Assembly (NCBI RefSeq): GCF_014201115.1
Contig: NZ_JACHDO010000001.1
Coordinates: forward strand, 6,882,001-6,946,000
Length of the DNA: 64,000 nt
Reading direction: 5' to 3'
Origin: Nocardiopsis metallicus
Lineage (GTDB): Bacteria > Actinomycetota > Actinomycetes > Streptosporangiales > Streptosporangiaceae
The position numbers and the translations under genes were made by a program. The number at the start of each line of letters is the position of its first letter. Within the stretch, counting starts at the first letter, position 1. The notes under the pieces are model-generated. The model saw only the letters and a list, made by a program, of their open reading frames with translations, had not been told where the DNA came from and made no database searches. Below are positions 7,719 to 15,112 of this stretch, in pieces.

Positions 7719-8401
7719 CCGCCCGGGTCCTGGTCGGGATGTCGATCCGTGAGGCCAACGCCGCCGATGAACTGGGGGCCGCCGCCAAGGCCGCCGACGC
7801 CCGGCTGGCGTTTCTCCAGGTCGCCGGCCCCGCCCTGTCGACGGTGCTGACCGAGCTGGCCGACGCCGGTGCCGGGCGGATCGAACTGGTCGGTGTCGCC
7901 CTGGGTCGCCTCGCCCCCGGACACTCCTGGCTGCGCCGGGTCGCCGGACACTGGTGGCGTGAACGCGGGGCCGGCGCGCCCGAGGTCGTGGTGGCCGCCC
8001 GCCTGGTCGGCCCGGACGTCGCCGTCCCCGGTGCCCTCGCCTCCGCCCTGGAGACGGTCCGCCCGATCTCCGGTACCGAGGCGCCGGTGACCTCGGCCGC
8101 GTGGGAGGAGGTCCCGGGGTACCGGCGCCACCTCCTGGTCTGCCGCGGGCCGCGGTGCAGCGCCCGCGGCGCCGAGGAGACCTGGGGCGCCCTCGCCGCG
8201 GGCCTGTCCCAGCGGGACCTGGGTGACGACGACGTCCTGATGACCGCCACCGGCTGCATGTTCCCCTGCAACCAGGCACCGGTGGTCGCGGTCCAGCCCG
8301 ACGACGTCTGGTACGGCGGCATCGGCCCCGGCCACGCCGACGAGATCATCGACAGCCACCTGGTGGCAGGCGAACCCGTGGAGGGCACCCGGATCCGGTG
8401 A
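7715..8401 (+). CDS. CbiX-like/ [2Fe-2S] ferredoxin-like protein of the cobalamin operon
   Basis: 228 residues, coupled by ATGA to the ATPase gene. The N-terminal half (about 1-125) opens with VLVGMSIREANAADELGAAA, weakly resembling the sirohydrochlorin chelatase (CbiX) half-domain that begins with a similar short strand and helix. The C-terminal half (about 130-215) has four Cys in the pattern CRGPRC ... TGCMFPC, the arrangement of thioredoxin-like [2Fe-2S] ferredoxins. No membrane segment. Position as last gene of a riboswitch-controlled B12 import operon suggests a role in corrinoid handling, such as cobalt chelation, decyanation or reduction of imported cobalamin. The function is inferred and the CbiX assignment is tentative. 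Confidence 0.7.
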   Translation: MTARVLVGMSIREANAADELGAAAKAADARLAFLQVAGPALSTVLTELADAGAGRIELVGVALGRLAPGHSWLRRVAGHWWRERGAGAPEVVVAARLVGPDVAVPGALASALETVRPISGTEAPVTSAAWEEVPGYRRHLLVCRGPRCSARGAEETWGALAAGLSQRDLGDDDVLMTATGCMFPCNQAPVVAVQPDDVWYGGIGPGHADEIIDSHLVAGEPVEGTRIR

Positions 8402-8418
8402 CCGGAACCGCCCTGTGG

Positions 8419-8445
8419 CTCACCCCTGCTGACCTGGGGGGTGAG
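8419..8445 (+). terminator. Hairpin after the cobalamin operon
   Basis: CTCACCCC (8419-8426) pairs with GGGGTGAG (8438-8445) across an 11-base loop, 18 bases after the stop of the ferredoxin-like gene. Probable terminator of the operon. Confidence 0.55.
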
Positions 8446-8531
8446 ACCGGCGCACGCGGGGAGGGGCCGTCGCACGGCGGCATGCTGTTCACGCGCCAAG
8501 GGCCCGCCTTATCAGTGAGAACGGGTTGCCA

Positions 8532-8890
8532 TCACCTTCGGGGCTGTGTGTGAGGGGTGGACCACAGGGGGGTGTCGGGATGGTGCAGCCACACGGTCTG
8601 GGTGTGGTGGAGGTCGACGGTCAGGCCGAAGTCCGACACTGCTGGTTGCTCCCTGGTCTGCCAGTTGTGCCAGGTCTGGTCGGCCTCGTCGGCCAGGTGT
8701 CGTTCTCCGGCTTGTTCGACGCGGCCGTCGGCATGCACGCGTGCCCAGGAGGGGCAGGTGGTGGAGGCGATTCACACGTGCGGTTCGGTGGCGCTGGGTT
8801 CCATCCGGAAGCCGAAGGACCAGTCGGGCATGAGCAGGGAGAGCAGTAGGGCGGCCTTTGCGTCGAGCCATTTCTGGCGGGGGGCTTCGG
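8532..8890 (-). pseudogene. Remnant of an unidentified protein gene with a premature stop
   Basis: On the minus strand one frame reads protein-like sequence on both sides of a single TGA (8772-8774): upstream KWLDAKAALLLSLLMPDWSF ending in EPHV, downstream ERHLADEADQTWHNWQ and VSDFGLTVDLHHTQTVWL, finishing at a stop at 8532. The 5' side runs into the hairpin and leader block of CRISPR array 2 (from 8916) without a convincing start. It therefore looks like the 3' part of a gene truncated at the leader junction and then broken by a nonsense mutation. I do not recognise the family. A short translated ORF from GTG 8738 cannot be excluded. Confidence 0.4.
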
Positions 8891-8915
8891 GCGCTTCTCG
8901 GGTGGACTCGGGTGC

Positions 8916-8934
8916 GGCGCCCGGCACGGGCGCC
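8916..8934 (+). terminator. Hairpin before CRISPR leader 2
   Basis: GGCGCCCG (8916-8923) and CGGGCGCC (8927-8934) form an 8-bp stem with loop GCA. It is followed by GTTCGCGCTCCCTCGCCAGG, which closely matches the bases after the 2912-2938 hairpin, so it belongs to the block shared by both CRISPR loci. It may shield the leader from outside transcription. Confidence 0.5.
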
Positions 8935-8949
8935 GTTCGCGCTCCCTCG

Positions 8950-9124
8950 CCAGGTCTGAGGAATGGTGTTCTTCGATGCCTTCTTTTCCCTGACTGGAGA
9001 GCAGTAGGTTGGTGTGGATGGTTGCTGGAGGGTGGGCTTTTTGAGTGATTTGTCTTCGGTGTCCAAGTGCCAACAACTTGCAGATTTGGGCCCCTTGGCG
9101 CTCTAAATCCGCAGGTCACCGAGT
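8950..9124 (+). promoter_or_regulatory. Leader of CRISPR array 2
   Basis: Gap-free near-duplicate of 2991-3165. The tract from 9001 to about 9086 differs from leader 1 at only one or two bases. It lies directly before the first repeat of array 2 and should hold its promoter and the adaptation signals. The conservation suggests the second locus arose by duplication and that selection or recent origin has kept the leaders alike. Confidence 0.75.
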
Positions 9125-9466
9125 CTGCTCCCCGCGCACGCGGGGATGGACCCCCATCCAACGGGGGTTGGCCCTGAGCGATGGCCTGCTCCCCGCGCAC
9201 GCGGGGATGGACCCTACCAGCACCAGGCGGTGTTCGAGTACGCCTACTGCTCCCCGCGCACGCGGGGATGGATCCTCCGCATCCGCAGACAGCCCATGCT
9301 CCTCACGCTGCTCCCCGCGCACGCGGGGATGGACCCGGTGGCCACGGCCAACCAGGCGGTGGCCCCGCCTGCTCCCCGCGCACGCGGGGATGGACCCGGC
9401 CTGCCCCACCCCCTGTGGCTGCTCCCGTTGGGGATGGCTGCTCCCCGCGCATGCGGGGATAGGCCC
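9125..9466 (+). CRISPR. Type I-E CRISPR array 2: 6 repeats plus a truncated repeat
   Basis: 29-base repeats start at 9125, 9186, 9247, 9308 and 9369 with an exact 61-base period and 32-base spacers; a sixth, degenerate repeat lies at 9438-9466 (CGCATGCGGGG core, ending ATAGGCCC). Repeats end in GGACCC, one base different from GGTCCC in array 1; the third ends GGATCC. The interval between repeats 5 and 6 is 40 bases, and its last 19 bases (9419-9437, CTGCTCCCGTTGGGGATGG) are a repeat with part of the palindrome deleted. Leader side is left, degenerate side right. No spacer was seen to match elsewhere in the window by eye. Confidence 0.95.
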
Positions 9467-9519
9467 GGCGTGATGTACGCCAGGCCCCCTTCTTGAACGC
9501 TGTGCTGTGGCTGTGGTGG

Positions 9520-10002
9520 TCAGAGCGGCGGGAGCCCGGACTGGAAGACGGCCTGGCCGAGGACTTGGGTGGTGCCCTGGGCCAAGAGCAAGGTCGTGCT
9601 GATGGCCACAGCGGGCCAGCCCCACCAAGAGCGCGGCGCCCGGTGACGACCCCGGGCAGGCGTCGCGGGGGCGTCGTTCAAGGCCGCGAAAGCCTCTTCC
9701 AGCCGCTGGGCTTCGCGCTCGGCCTGTTCGCGGCGTTGGCGGTCGACCTCGAACCAGTGCGGGGTGGGGCCATGTTTGAGCATGTGGGCCACTCGGGGGT
9801 TACCTTCCATCTGGCGGAGTAGCCGTGCCTGGCGTTCGGAGTGGGTTTCCGGTGTGCTGAAGTACGGGCCGGAGTGGCGGTGTTCCCGGGGTTCGGGTGG
9901 GGCGGCCAGGGGACGGTTGGTGCCGGGTCGGGAGAAGCGGTTGCCCCGGGGTGCGGATAGCCGCTGGCGCACCCCGGAACTCACCTGACGGGAGCCGGTC
10001 AC
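9520..10002 (-). CDS. Hypothetical protein with one C-terminal membrane segment
   Basis: 160 residues from a GTG that overlaps the stop of the upstream ATPase gene (GTGA at 9999-10002), so it is translationally coupled to it. The N-terminal half is basic and Pro-rich; residues about 60-110 form a charged, probably helical stretch (EVDRQRREQAEREAQRLEEA); one hydrophobic segment (WWGWPAVAISTTLLLAQG) lies near the C-terminus. I recognise no family. The coupling suggests it works with the anti-sigma-like ATPase, perhaps as its membrane anchor. Confidence 0.6.
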   Translation of the reverse strand: MTGSRQVSSGVRQRLSAPRGNRFSRPGTNRPLAAPPEPREHRHSGPYFSTPETHSERQARLLRQMEGNPRVAHMLKHGPTPHWFEVDRQRREQAEREAQRLEEAFAALNDAPATPARGRHRAPRSWWGWPAVAISTTLLLAQGTTQVLGQAVFQSGLPPL

Positions 10003-10511
10003 CGGTTGGCCTCGGGGAGGGTGAACTCGGCCCAGGTCACGGTGCCCAGACCCTGGCAGAAGGGGAAGTCCATCACGGACCGGGTCCCCCAGCGGTCGGC
10101 CAGGTGGCCAATGAGCAGCAGACCCCGGCCGCGCTCCACCTCGGCCCATTCCTCCACCGAGTGGTCCGGAGTCTGCGGGGCCTGGAACTCGGCGGTGTCG
10201 GTGCGCTGGCCGTCGTCAACGATCGCGACCTGAATCGTGCGGGTGGTGGGCATGTGCAGGGTGCGGATCACCCGGCCCTCGACGTCCTGGCCCGAAAGCG
10301 TGTGGTCGACCGCGTTGGCGAACATCTCGCTGGCGCACAGCACCAGGTTCTCGGCCGTCTCGTTCGGGAGTCCGGCCAGGCGGTTCAGGTCGGCGGCCAG
10401 GTCCGCGCGCACCCGGCGGGTCTGGGCCAGGTCACCCGGGTAGAGGCGCGAGGACCAGCGGCGTCCCGTGTAAGGGGGTGTGGGGGTGAGGATGTTTGAC
10501 ACAATGGCCAT
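9999..10511 (-). CDS. ATP-binding protein, anti-sigma regulatory kinase type (HATPase_c_2)
   Basis: 170 residues from ATG 10511. It is a stand-alone GHKL ATPase of the RsbW/SpoIIAB class: N-box ASEMFANAVDH, then IVDDGQ (Asp-Gly of the G1 box) and ERGRGLLLIGHLADRWG (G2 box). There is no sensor or dimerisation domain. In actinomycetes many such proteins lie beside XRE-DUF5753/DUF397 pairs, as here with the divergent pair at 11814-12844. They are thought to act as anti-sigma factors or regulatory Ser kinases. Target unknown. Confidence 0.82.
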   Translation of the reverse strand: MAIVSNILTPTPPYTGRRWSSRLYPGDLAQTRRVRADLAADLNRLAGLPNETAENLVLCASEMFANAVDHTLSGQDVEGRVIRTLHMPTTRTIQVAIVDDGQRTDTAEFQAPQTPDHSVEEWAEVERGRGLLLIGHLADRWGTRSVMDFPFCQGLGTVTWAEFTLPEANR

Positions 10512-10618
10512 GTCGGCAACTCGCTTTCGTTGAAATCCGTTGTTGGTTGTCGGCCTGCTCTGGGGGTGTTGTCGCACCCGCCAGAGCTTTTTCGTGGGCG
10601 CTGAACGGTTCGTAGGGT

Positions 10619-10750
10619 TCAGCGTGTGGCGGTGATGGTGTGCCCGCAGTAGCGGCAGGTCGCGGTGGTCGTGTTGCCGCGTTTCACGGGTGGTTGGTCC
10701 GGGATGTAGTCGTGGCCGTTGCGGTCTGAGCAGCGCGTTTGGTTATCCAT
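10619..10750 (-). CDS. Small Cys-rich protein, zinc-ribbon-like
   Basis: 43 residues from ATG 10750. It carries an early Cys (TRCSDRNGHD) and a CRYCGH knuckle near the C-terminus, a spacing that could bind one zinc ion. Small proteins of this type occur near ATPase/XRE clusters in actinomycetes, but I cannot name a family. It stands alone between a hairpin (10770-10816) and the ATPase gene. Confidence 0.5.
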   Translation of the reverse strand: MDNQTRCSDRNGHDYIPDQPPVKRGNTTTATCRYCGHTITATR

Positions 10751-10769
10751 CGCACCCGTGTCCTGGGGG

Positions 10770-10816
10770 CCGCGCGCCCGCCGAAGCTGAGGAGGAGGAC
10801 CGCAGCGGGCGCGCGG
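10770..10816 (-). terminator. Hairpin between small minus-strand genes
   Basis: CCGCGCGCCCGC (10770-10781) is perfectly complementary to 10805-10816, 12 base pairs with a 23-base loop, located just after the stop of the 177-residue gene. Probable terminator of that two-gene unit. Confidence 0.5.
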
Positions 10817-10836
10817 GGTTTTGGGTGTGCTGGTTG

Positions 10837-11370
10837 TCAGGTGAGGGGTGGGTGGGGGCCGTTGGTCTGGTCGATCCCCAGGATGCGGCAGCCGAGCAGG
10901 CGCAGGAGCTCGTGGCGGGTGGGCGCGGTGATCCGTTCGAAGGGGTCGCCCAGGCCCGTCCAGCCGATCGGGCGGCGGGCGAGGTAGACCTCGTGGGGCG
11001 GCTGGCCCTCGATGGTCAGGTTCCAGTGCTTGTAGAGGAGCGGGCACAGGATGTGTTCGGGAATGGGCAGCTCGTCTTCGGTGGGCGGGTTCGCCTGGGA
11101 GGGGCGCGGCAGGCTCGCCCCGTCACCGCCGACCGCCCTGAGCGCGCGGGGCGGGTCGGGGTGCTCGGTGATGGCCTCGTCGATCAGCAGGGTGGCCAGC
11201 TCGGAGTCCCTTTCCTCACAGGCGAGTCGCAGGGCTTGTCGGATCAGGGGGAGCCGCTTTCGGAGGGTGTGGGAGTGCCACTCGGCCAGCTGGGCTGGGG
11301 TGAGGTGCGCGGGAGGTTGGAGGGCCTCCTCAGCGACGGTGAGCAGGTCGTCGGTGTAGATGTCCGGCAT
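10837..11370 (-). CDS. Hypothetical protein, 177 residues
   Basis: Starts at ATG 11370, which overlaps the stop of the upstream small gene (TAATG). The protein is soluble and mixed in composition: a helical N-terminal part (LTPAQLAEWHSHTLRKRLPLI, then LACEERDSELATLLIDEAI) and a C-terminal part rich in Pro, Trp and Leu (PLLYKHWNLTIEGQPPHEVY). No known motif was recognised. The reading frame has the expected third-position GC, so it is probably real. Confidence 0.6.
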   Translation of the reverse strand: MPDIYTDDLLTVAEEALQPPAHLTPAQLAEWHSHTLRKRLPLIRQALRLACEERDSELATLLIDEAITEHPDPPRALRAVGGDGASLPRPSQANPPTEDELPIPEHILCPLLYKHWNLTIEGQPPHEVYLARRPIGWTGLGDPFERITAPTRHELLRLLGCRILGIDQTNGPHPPLT

Positions 11371-11627
11371 TAGGCCGCCGCCCCCAGCCGTCGCAGCCCC
11401 GCCAGGAGCCGCTGAAGGATCAGCAGGGGCGCGGTGTCCAGCGGTCGGCGAGGTGCCGGGACTCGCGGAGGGCGGGGAGCGCACAAGGGCTGCCCCAGGA
11501 TCAGGTTTCGAGGAGCAGGGGCGTAGCTGCGCACACGGCTGGCCCTGCGGGGGCGGCGGTTACGCATCGCTTCGGAAGCCAAGCAGCGCACATGCGCCAG
11601 CTCAGACAGATTCAGGTATCGCGCCAT
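11370..11627 (-). CDS. Small basic hypothetical protein
   Basis: 85 residues, very rich in Arg, Pro and Ala (MARYLNLSELAHVRCLASEA at the start). Overlaps the next gene by TAATG, which supports translation of both. Its function is unknown; strong positive charge would allow nucleic-acid binding. It lies divergent from the XRE regulator, with a comparatively AT-rich 186-bp interval between their starts. Confidence 0.5.
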   Translation of the reverse strand: MARYLNLSELAHVRCLASEAMRNRRPRRASRVRSYAPAPRNLILGQPLCAPRPPRVPAPRRPLDTAPLLILQRLLAGLRRLGAAA

Positions 11628-11813
11628 AGCGGACTCCTGGTGCTCAAGTGCCGGGTGGGAAGCCCCGCGGGGAACTGAATAGAGTCCATCATGAAACTTG
11701 GATTCTAAATGTGCAAGGCCTGGAGGCTAATTTTGGCCCTAGTGTCCGGTATCCATGTATGCGATTCCCAAAATGTCCCGTGTTGGCCTGTCAGGACTTA
11801 CGATCGGGGCATC

Positions 11814-12653
11814 ATGGCCACCAGGTACTCACCCACGATCCGACGTCGCCGACTGTCTGCCGAGCTCAAACGCATCCGTCTGGCGGCTCGCATGACAAGC
11901 GAGGAGGTCGCCACCGCCGCGGAGCTGAGCCGCTCCACGTACTCGAACATTGAGAACGGGTCCAAACAGCGGCCCAGGCTCATTGAAGTGCGGGCGATCC
12001 TCGCTGCATGTGGAATCAAGCCAGGCAAGGAGTATGAGGAGATTCTCGACCTGTGTCGCCAGGCCTTGGACCGCGGCTGGTGGTCTCGGTACAAGGACGT
12101 GCTCGCAGCCCGCTACGTGGGTTTCGAGACAGAGGCAACCTCGATCCACACCTGGGAACCCATCATGATTCCCGGGCTCCTCCAGACCCCGGCATACGCT
12201 GAGTTGATGGCCCAGTCTGTGCTGACCCGGCCGGAGGAGGTCCAGAGGGTCGTAGACGCTCGGGTCGCTCGCCAACGGATTCTGGTTGATGAACCGCCTG
12301 AATTGTGGGCGATCTTTGATGAGACTGCTTTGGGCAGGCTGGAGCACTACCCACAAGTTCGCCAGGCACAGATCGCGCACCTCCTGGAGATGGCGCAGCA
12401 GTCCACCATCACAATTCAGATGACTCGGGCAGACCGACCCAACATGGGTAGCGGGGGCCCGTTCGTGATCTTGGACTTCCCGGACCCGGTCGATCCGACG
12501 GTGGTCTATCTGGAGACCGATACTGACGGCCTTTACCTGGAGGAGCCCGATGAGGTCACCCGGTACCGATCAGTGATGAATCACCTGCGCCTGGCTGCTC
12601 TTCGGCCAGATGAGACGATGTCCTACCTGCAACAACAGACCGAGAAGAAGTAA
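11814..12653 (+). CDS. XRE-family regulator with DUF5753 domain
   Basis: 279 residues from ATG 11814. The N-terminal helix-turn-helix (about residues 14-70, LSAELKRIRLAARMTSEEVA ... LSRSTYSNIENGSK) is of the Cro/CI type. The rest is the DUF5753 domain (WWSRYKDVLAARYVGFE, IMIPGLLQTPAYAEL, DRPNMGSGGPFVILDF). In actinomycetes this type is encoded next to a small DUF397 protein, as here two bases downstream. Such pairs are numerous and influence development or antibiotic production in some species; the target here is not known. Base composition is less GC-biased than the surrounding genes, and the upstream region is AT-rich, hinting at horizontal origin. Confidence 0.9.
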   Translation: MATRYSPTIRRRRLSAELKRIRLAARMTSEEVATAAELSRSTYSNIENGSKQRPRLIEVRAILAACGIKPGKEYEEILDLCRQALDRGWWSRYKDVLAARYVGFETEATSIHTWEPIMIPGLLQTPAYAELMAQSVLTRPEEVQRVVDARVARQRILVDEPPELWAIFDETALGRLEHYPQVRQAQIAHLLEMAQQSTITIQMTRADRPNMGSGGPFVILDFPDPVDPTVVYLETDTDGLYLEEPDEVTRYRSVMNHLRLAALRPDETMSYLQQQTEKK

Positions 12654-12655
12654 CG

Positions 12656-12844
12656 ATGCACTCAGTTCCCACTGACCTGTTCTTCCGCAAGTCCTCCTAC
12701 AGCCAGCCTCAGGGCGGCAACTGTGTTGAGGTCGCCGAACTGCCCACCGGGGCCGCTGTGCGCGACACTCAGAATCGTGCTGCTGGGCACCTGGCCTTCG
12801 AATCTCAGGAGTGGGCGGCTCTGCTGTCCGCTGTGCGCCCATAG
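12656..12844 (+). CDS. DUF397 domain protein
   Basis: 62 residues, starting 2 bases after the XRE gene stop. The family signature is complete: FFRKSSYSQPQGGNCVEVAE, VRDTQNRAAGHLAF and EWAALLSAVR. DUF397 proteins are obligate neighbours of XRE-DUF5753 regulators in actinomycetes and probably modulate them. Confidence 0.92.
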   Translation: MHSVPTDLFFRKSSYSQPQGGNCVEVAELPTGAAVRDTQNRAAGHLAFESQEWAALLSAVRP

Positions 12845-12873
12845 CGATACCACAGCTAGCCCTCACAAACCAG

Positions 12874-12912
12874 AAGACCCCTGCCAGGTGCTCAAGTTCT
12901 GATGGGGGTCTT
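12874..12912 (+). terminator. Terminator of the XRE-DUF397 unit
   Basis: AAGACCCC (12874-12881) pairs with GGGGTCTT (12905-12912) and a short T-run follows. It lies 30 bases after the DUF397 stop and just before the convergent spermidine synthase gene. Confidence 0.5.
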
Positions 12913-12935
12913 TGGCGTGTCCGTCTCAGTCCGGG

Positions 12936-14525
12936 TCAGTAGCCGCGCCAGGCCTGGCGGTCCTGGTGGTAGCCGATGATCTTCGGATGCATCATCGTGG
13001 AGGCCTCCACCTCGCCCTCCCGGCGGTCGACCGGGAAGACTAGCGCCGCCCGCAACAGCGCATCGTCCAGGAAGCGCAGCTCGGGGGCGTCGTCCGCGAG
13101 GGTCAGGTCCGGGGCCCCTTCTCCTTCGCTGGTGGAGGCACCAAGGTAGAACCCCCAGTTGCCGAAGGTCGGCACGTCCACGTTGTACGGAGTCACCGAG
13201 ATCCCGGCCTCCTCCAGCGAGTGGCGCACGCTCCAGTACGCGTCCGGGGCGAAGAACGGTGAACCGGCCTGCACGACCACCCGCCCCTCGGGCTCCAGGG
13301 CCTGTTCCAACAGCGCGTAGAACTCGACGGTGTACAGCTTCGACGTACCCACGTCGGTGCCGTCCGGGAGGTCGGCGATGATCACGTCGAAGTCGTCCGG
13401 GTTGTCGCGCAGCCACTGGAACGCGTCGGTGTGGACCACCTCCACCCGCGGGTCCTGGAAGGAGTCCCCGTTGAGCTCGCGGATCACCGGATCGGTGGAG
13501 GCCAGTTCGATGACGGCCGGGTCCAGGTCCACCAGGGTCACCGATTCGACGTCGTCGTAGCGCAGCAGCTCCCGCAGGGCCAGGCCGTCGCCGCCGCCGA
13601 GCACGAGCACGTCCTCGCGGGGGCCGTCCATCGCGGGGTGGATGAGCGCCTCGTGGTAGCGGTACTCGTCGAGGGTGGAGAACTGCAGGTCCCCGTTGAG
13701 GAACATGCGCACGTCCCGGCCGTCCAGGGACCTGGTGAGCACGATCTCCTGGTACTCGCTGCGCTCGGCGTACGAGATCGGGTCCCGGTACATGGCCTGC
13801 CGGGCGTCCACCTCGAACTCCTCGGCGAAGTAGTAGGCGAGCCCCAGCACCGCCACGATGAACATCAGTCCGAGGCCCAGCCCCGCGTAGGCCAGCCGGG
13901 TCAGGTCCGAGCGGAACAGCCACAGCACCACGGCCACACCGATGACCGCGTTCAGCAGACCGACCATCAGCGCGCCCTTGGGCAGACCGAGGAGCGGCAG
14001 CAGCAGGAACGGGAAGGCCAGACCGCCGATCAGACCGCCCACGTAGTCGGCGGCGAACAGGTCCGCGACCGCCTCGGACGCCTCCTGCTTGCGGATGCGC
14101 TGGATGAGCGTCATCAGCAGCGGGATCTCGATACCGATGAGCGTGCCGATGACGAACGCCAGCAGCACCAGCGTGGGCTGGTAGGCGGCGGCCGACAGCC
14201 AGGCGAACGACCCGTACAGCAGCAGCACCGACAGACCGCCGACCAGCGACAGCAGGCCCTCCACCACCGCGAAGGACAGTGCGGGCCGGGCCTGGTACCG
14301 CTTGGACAGCAGCGAACCCACACCCATGGCGAACACCATCACGGACAGGACCACGGAGGCCTGCGTGATGGTGTCGCCGAGCAGGTAGCTGCCGATCGCG
14401 ACCAGCGCGAGTTCGTACACCAGGCCGCAGGCGGCGCAGATGAACACCGCCAGCAGAACGAAGAACCGGGCCGCGCGCGGCGGAACCGGGAGTCGGGGCC
14501 GCGCGTGGGCCGTGGTCTCGCTCAA
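12936..14525 (-). CDS. speE: Membrane-anchored spermidine synthase-like aminopropyltransferase
   Basis: 529 residues from TTG 14525; no ATG/GTG alternative lies upstream in frame. The first half holds about seven membrane segments (ARFFVLLAVFICAACGLVYE and on to about residue 230). The second half is the polyamine synthase domain: YAERSEYQEIVLTR (substrate entry), VLVLGGGDGLALRELLRY (decarboxylated SAM site), VTLVDLDPAVIELA, and DVIIADLPD, where spermidine synthases have a catalytic Asp. This membrane-fused form is common in actinomycetes. It ends an operon with DUF350, a lipoprotein, DUF2617 and DUF4178 genes. The exact amine acceptor cannot be read. Confidence 0.85.
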   Translation of the reverse strand: MSETTAHARPRLPVPPRAARFFVLLAVFICAACGLVYELALVAIGSYLLGDTITQASVVLSVMVFAMGVGSLLSKRYQARPALSFAVVEGLLSLVGGLSVLLLYGSFAWLSAAAYQPTLVLLAFVIGTLIGIEIPLLMTLIQRIRKQEASEAVADLFAADYVGGLIGGLAFPFLLLPLLGLPKGALMVGLLNAVIGVAVVLWLFRSDLTRLAYAGLGLGLMFIVAVLGLAYYFAEEFEVDARQAMYRDPISYAERSEYQEIVLTRSLDGRDVRMFLNGDLQFSTLDEYRYHEALIHPAMDGPREDVLVLGGGDGLALRELLRYDDVESVTLVDLDPAVIELASTDPVIRELNGDSFQDPRVEVVHTDAFQWLRDNPDDFDVIIADLPDGTDVGTSKLYTVEFYALLEQALEPEGRVVVQAGSPFFAPDAYWSVRHSLEEAGISVTPYNVDVPTFGNWGFYLGASTSEGEGAPDLTLADDAPELRFLDDALLRAALVFPVDRREGEVEASTMMHPKIIGYHQDRQAWRGY

Positions 14526-14607
14526 GGTACTGCTTTCTCAAGGAAGGAAGGGCTGGCCCCGGCTCCGCCCCGGTGGGAGGACAACGCCCCGGTGAGGAGC
14601 GCGCCCG

Positions 14608-15036
14608 CTAGGAGATGGCGGCGGCCACGACCAGGGCGATGGAGACGTGTGCGGTCGCGCTGACCCACGTCGCCGGGTGCCATTCGTTGTTGCTGATCAT
14701 GTGGCTGATCTTGCCCGGGGTCATCAGGTCGATCAGCAGGAAGGACAGGCCCATCACGACCAGACCGATGAGGCCGAAGATCGACGCGGACAGCAGTCCG
14801 GGGCCCAGACCCAGCTCCGAGTAGCTGGACAGGATCGCGGAGACGACCACGATCGCCGCCCCCAGGGTGTTGGCCGACACCAGCAGGATCGCGTTCGGGT
14901 TGCGCTCCTCCCAGATCAGCTTGTGCAGCTTGCCGGGGGTGAGCAGGTCGGTGATCAGGTAGCCGAGCAGCATGATGACCGTGCCGACCACGCCGTAACC
15001 CAGGGCGTAGAGGGAGCTGGTGAGGATCTCGTTCAT
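14608..15036 (-). CDS. DUF350 family membrane protein
   Basis: 142 residues from ATG 15036, with four membrane segments in two related halves. Each half ends in a copy of a signature: LITDLLTPGKL near residue 40 and LLIDLMTPGKI near residue 110, the hallmark of the DUF350 family (YjfL in E. coli). The 82-bp interval separates it from the spermidine synthase-like gene. Family members are repeatedly linked to polyamine or glutathionylspermidine enzymes; a membrane stress or transport role has been suggested, but the biochemical role is unknown. Confidence 0.88.
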   Translation of the reverse strand: MNEILTSSLYALGYGVVGTVIMLLGYLITDLLTPGKLHKLIWEERNPNAILLVSANTLGAAIVVVSAILSSYSELGLGPGLLSASIFGLIGLVVMGLSFLLIDLMTPGKISHMISNNEWHPATWVSATAHVSIALVVAAAIS

Positions 15037-15112
15037 GGCCTTGTCCGTAGTGAGGGTACTTCGGGAATCGGGGGGTGAACTGCGCGAACAGTTCAACCCC
15101 CGACTCGGCAGA

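Noticed and set aside
9045-9473. Frames with repeated SPRTRGW/ARGDGP peptides
   Set aside because: They are translations of the CRISPR repeats of array 2, not a repeat protein.
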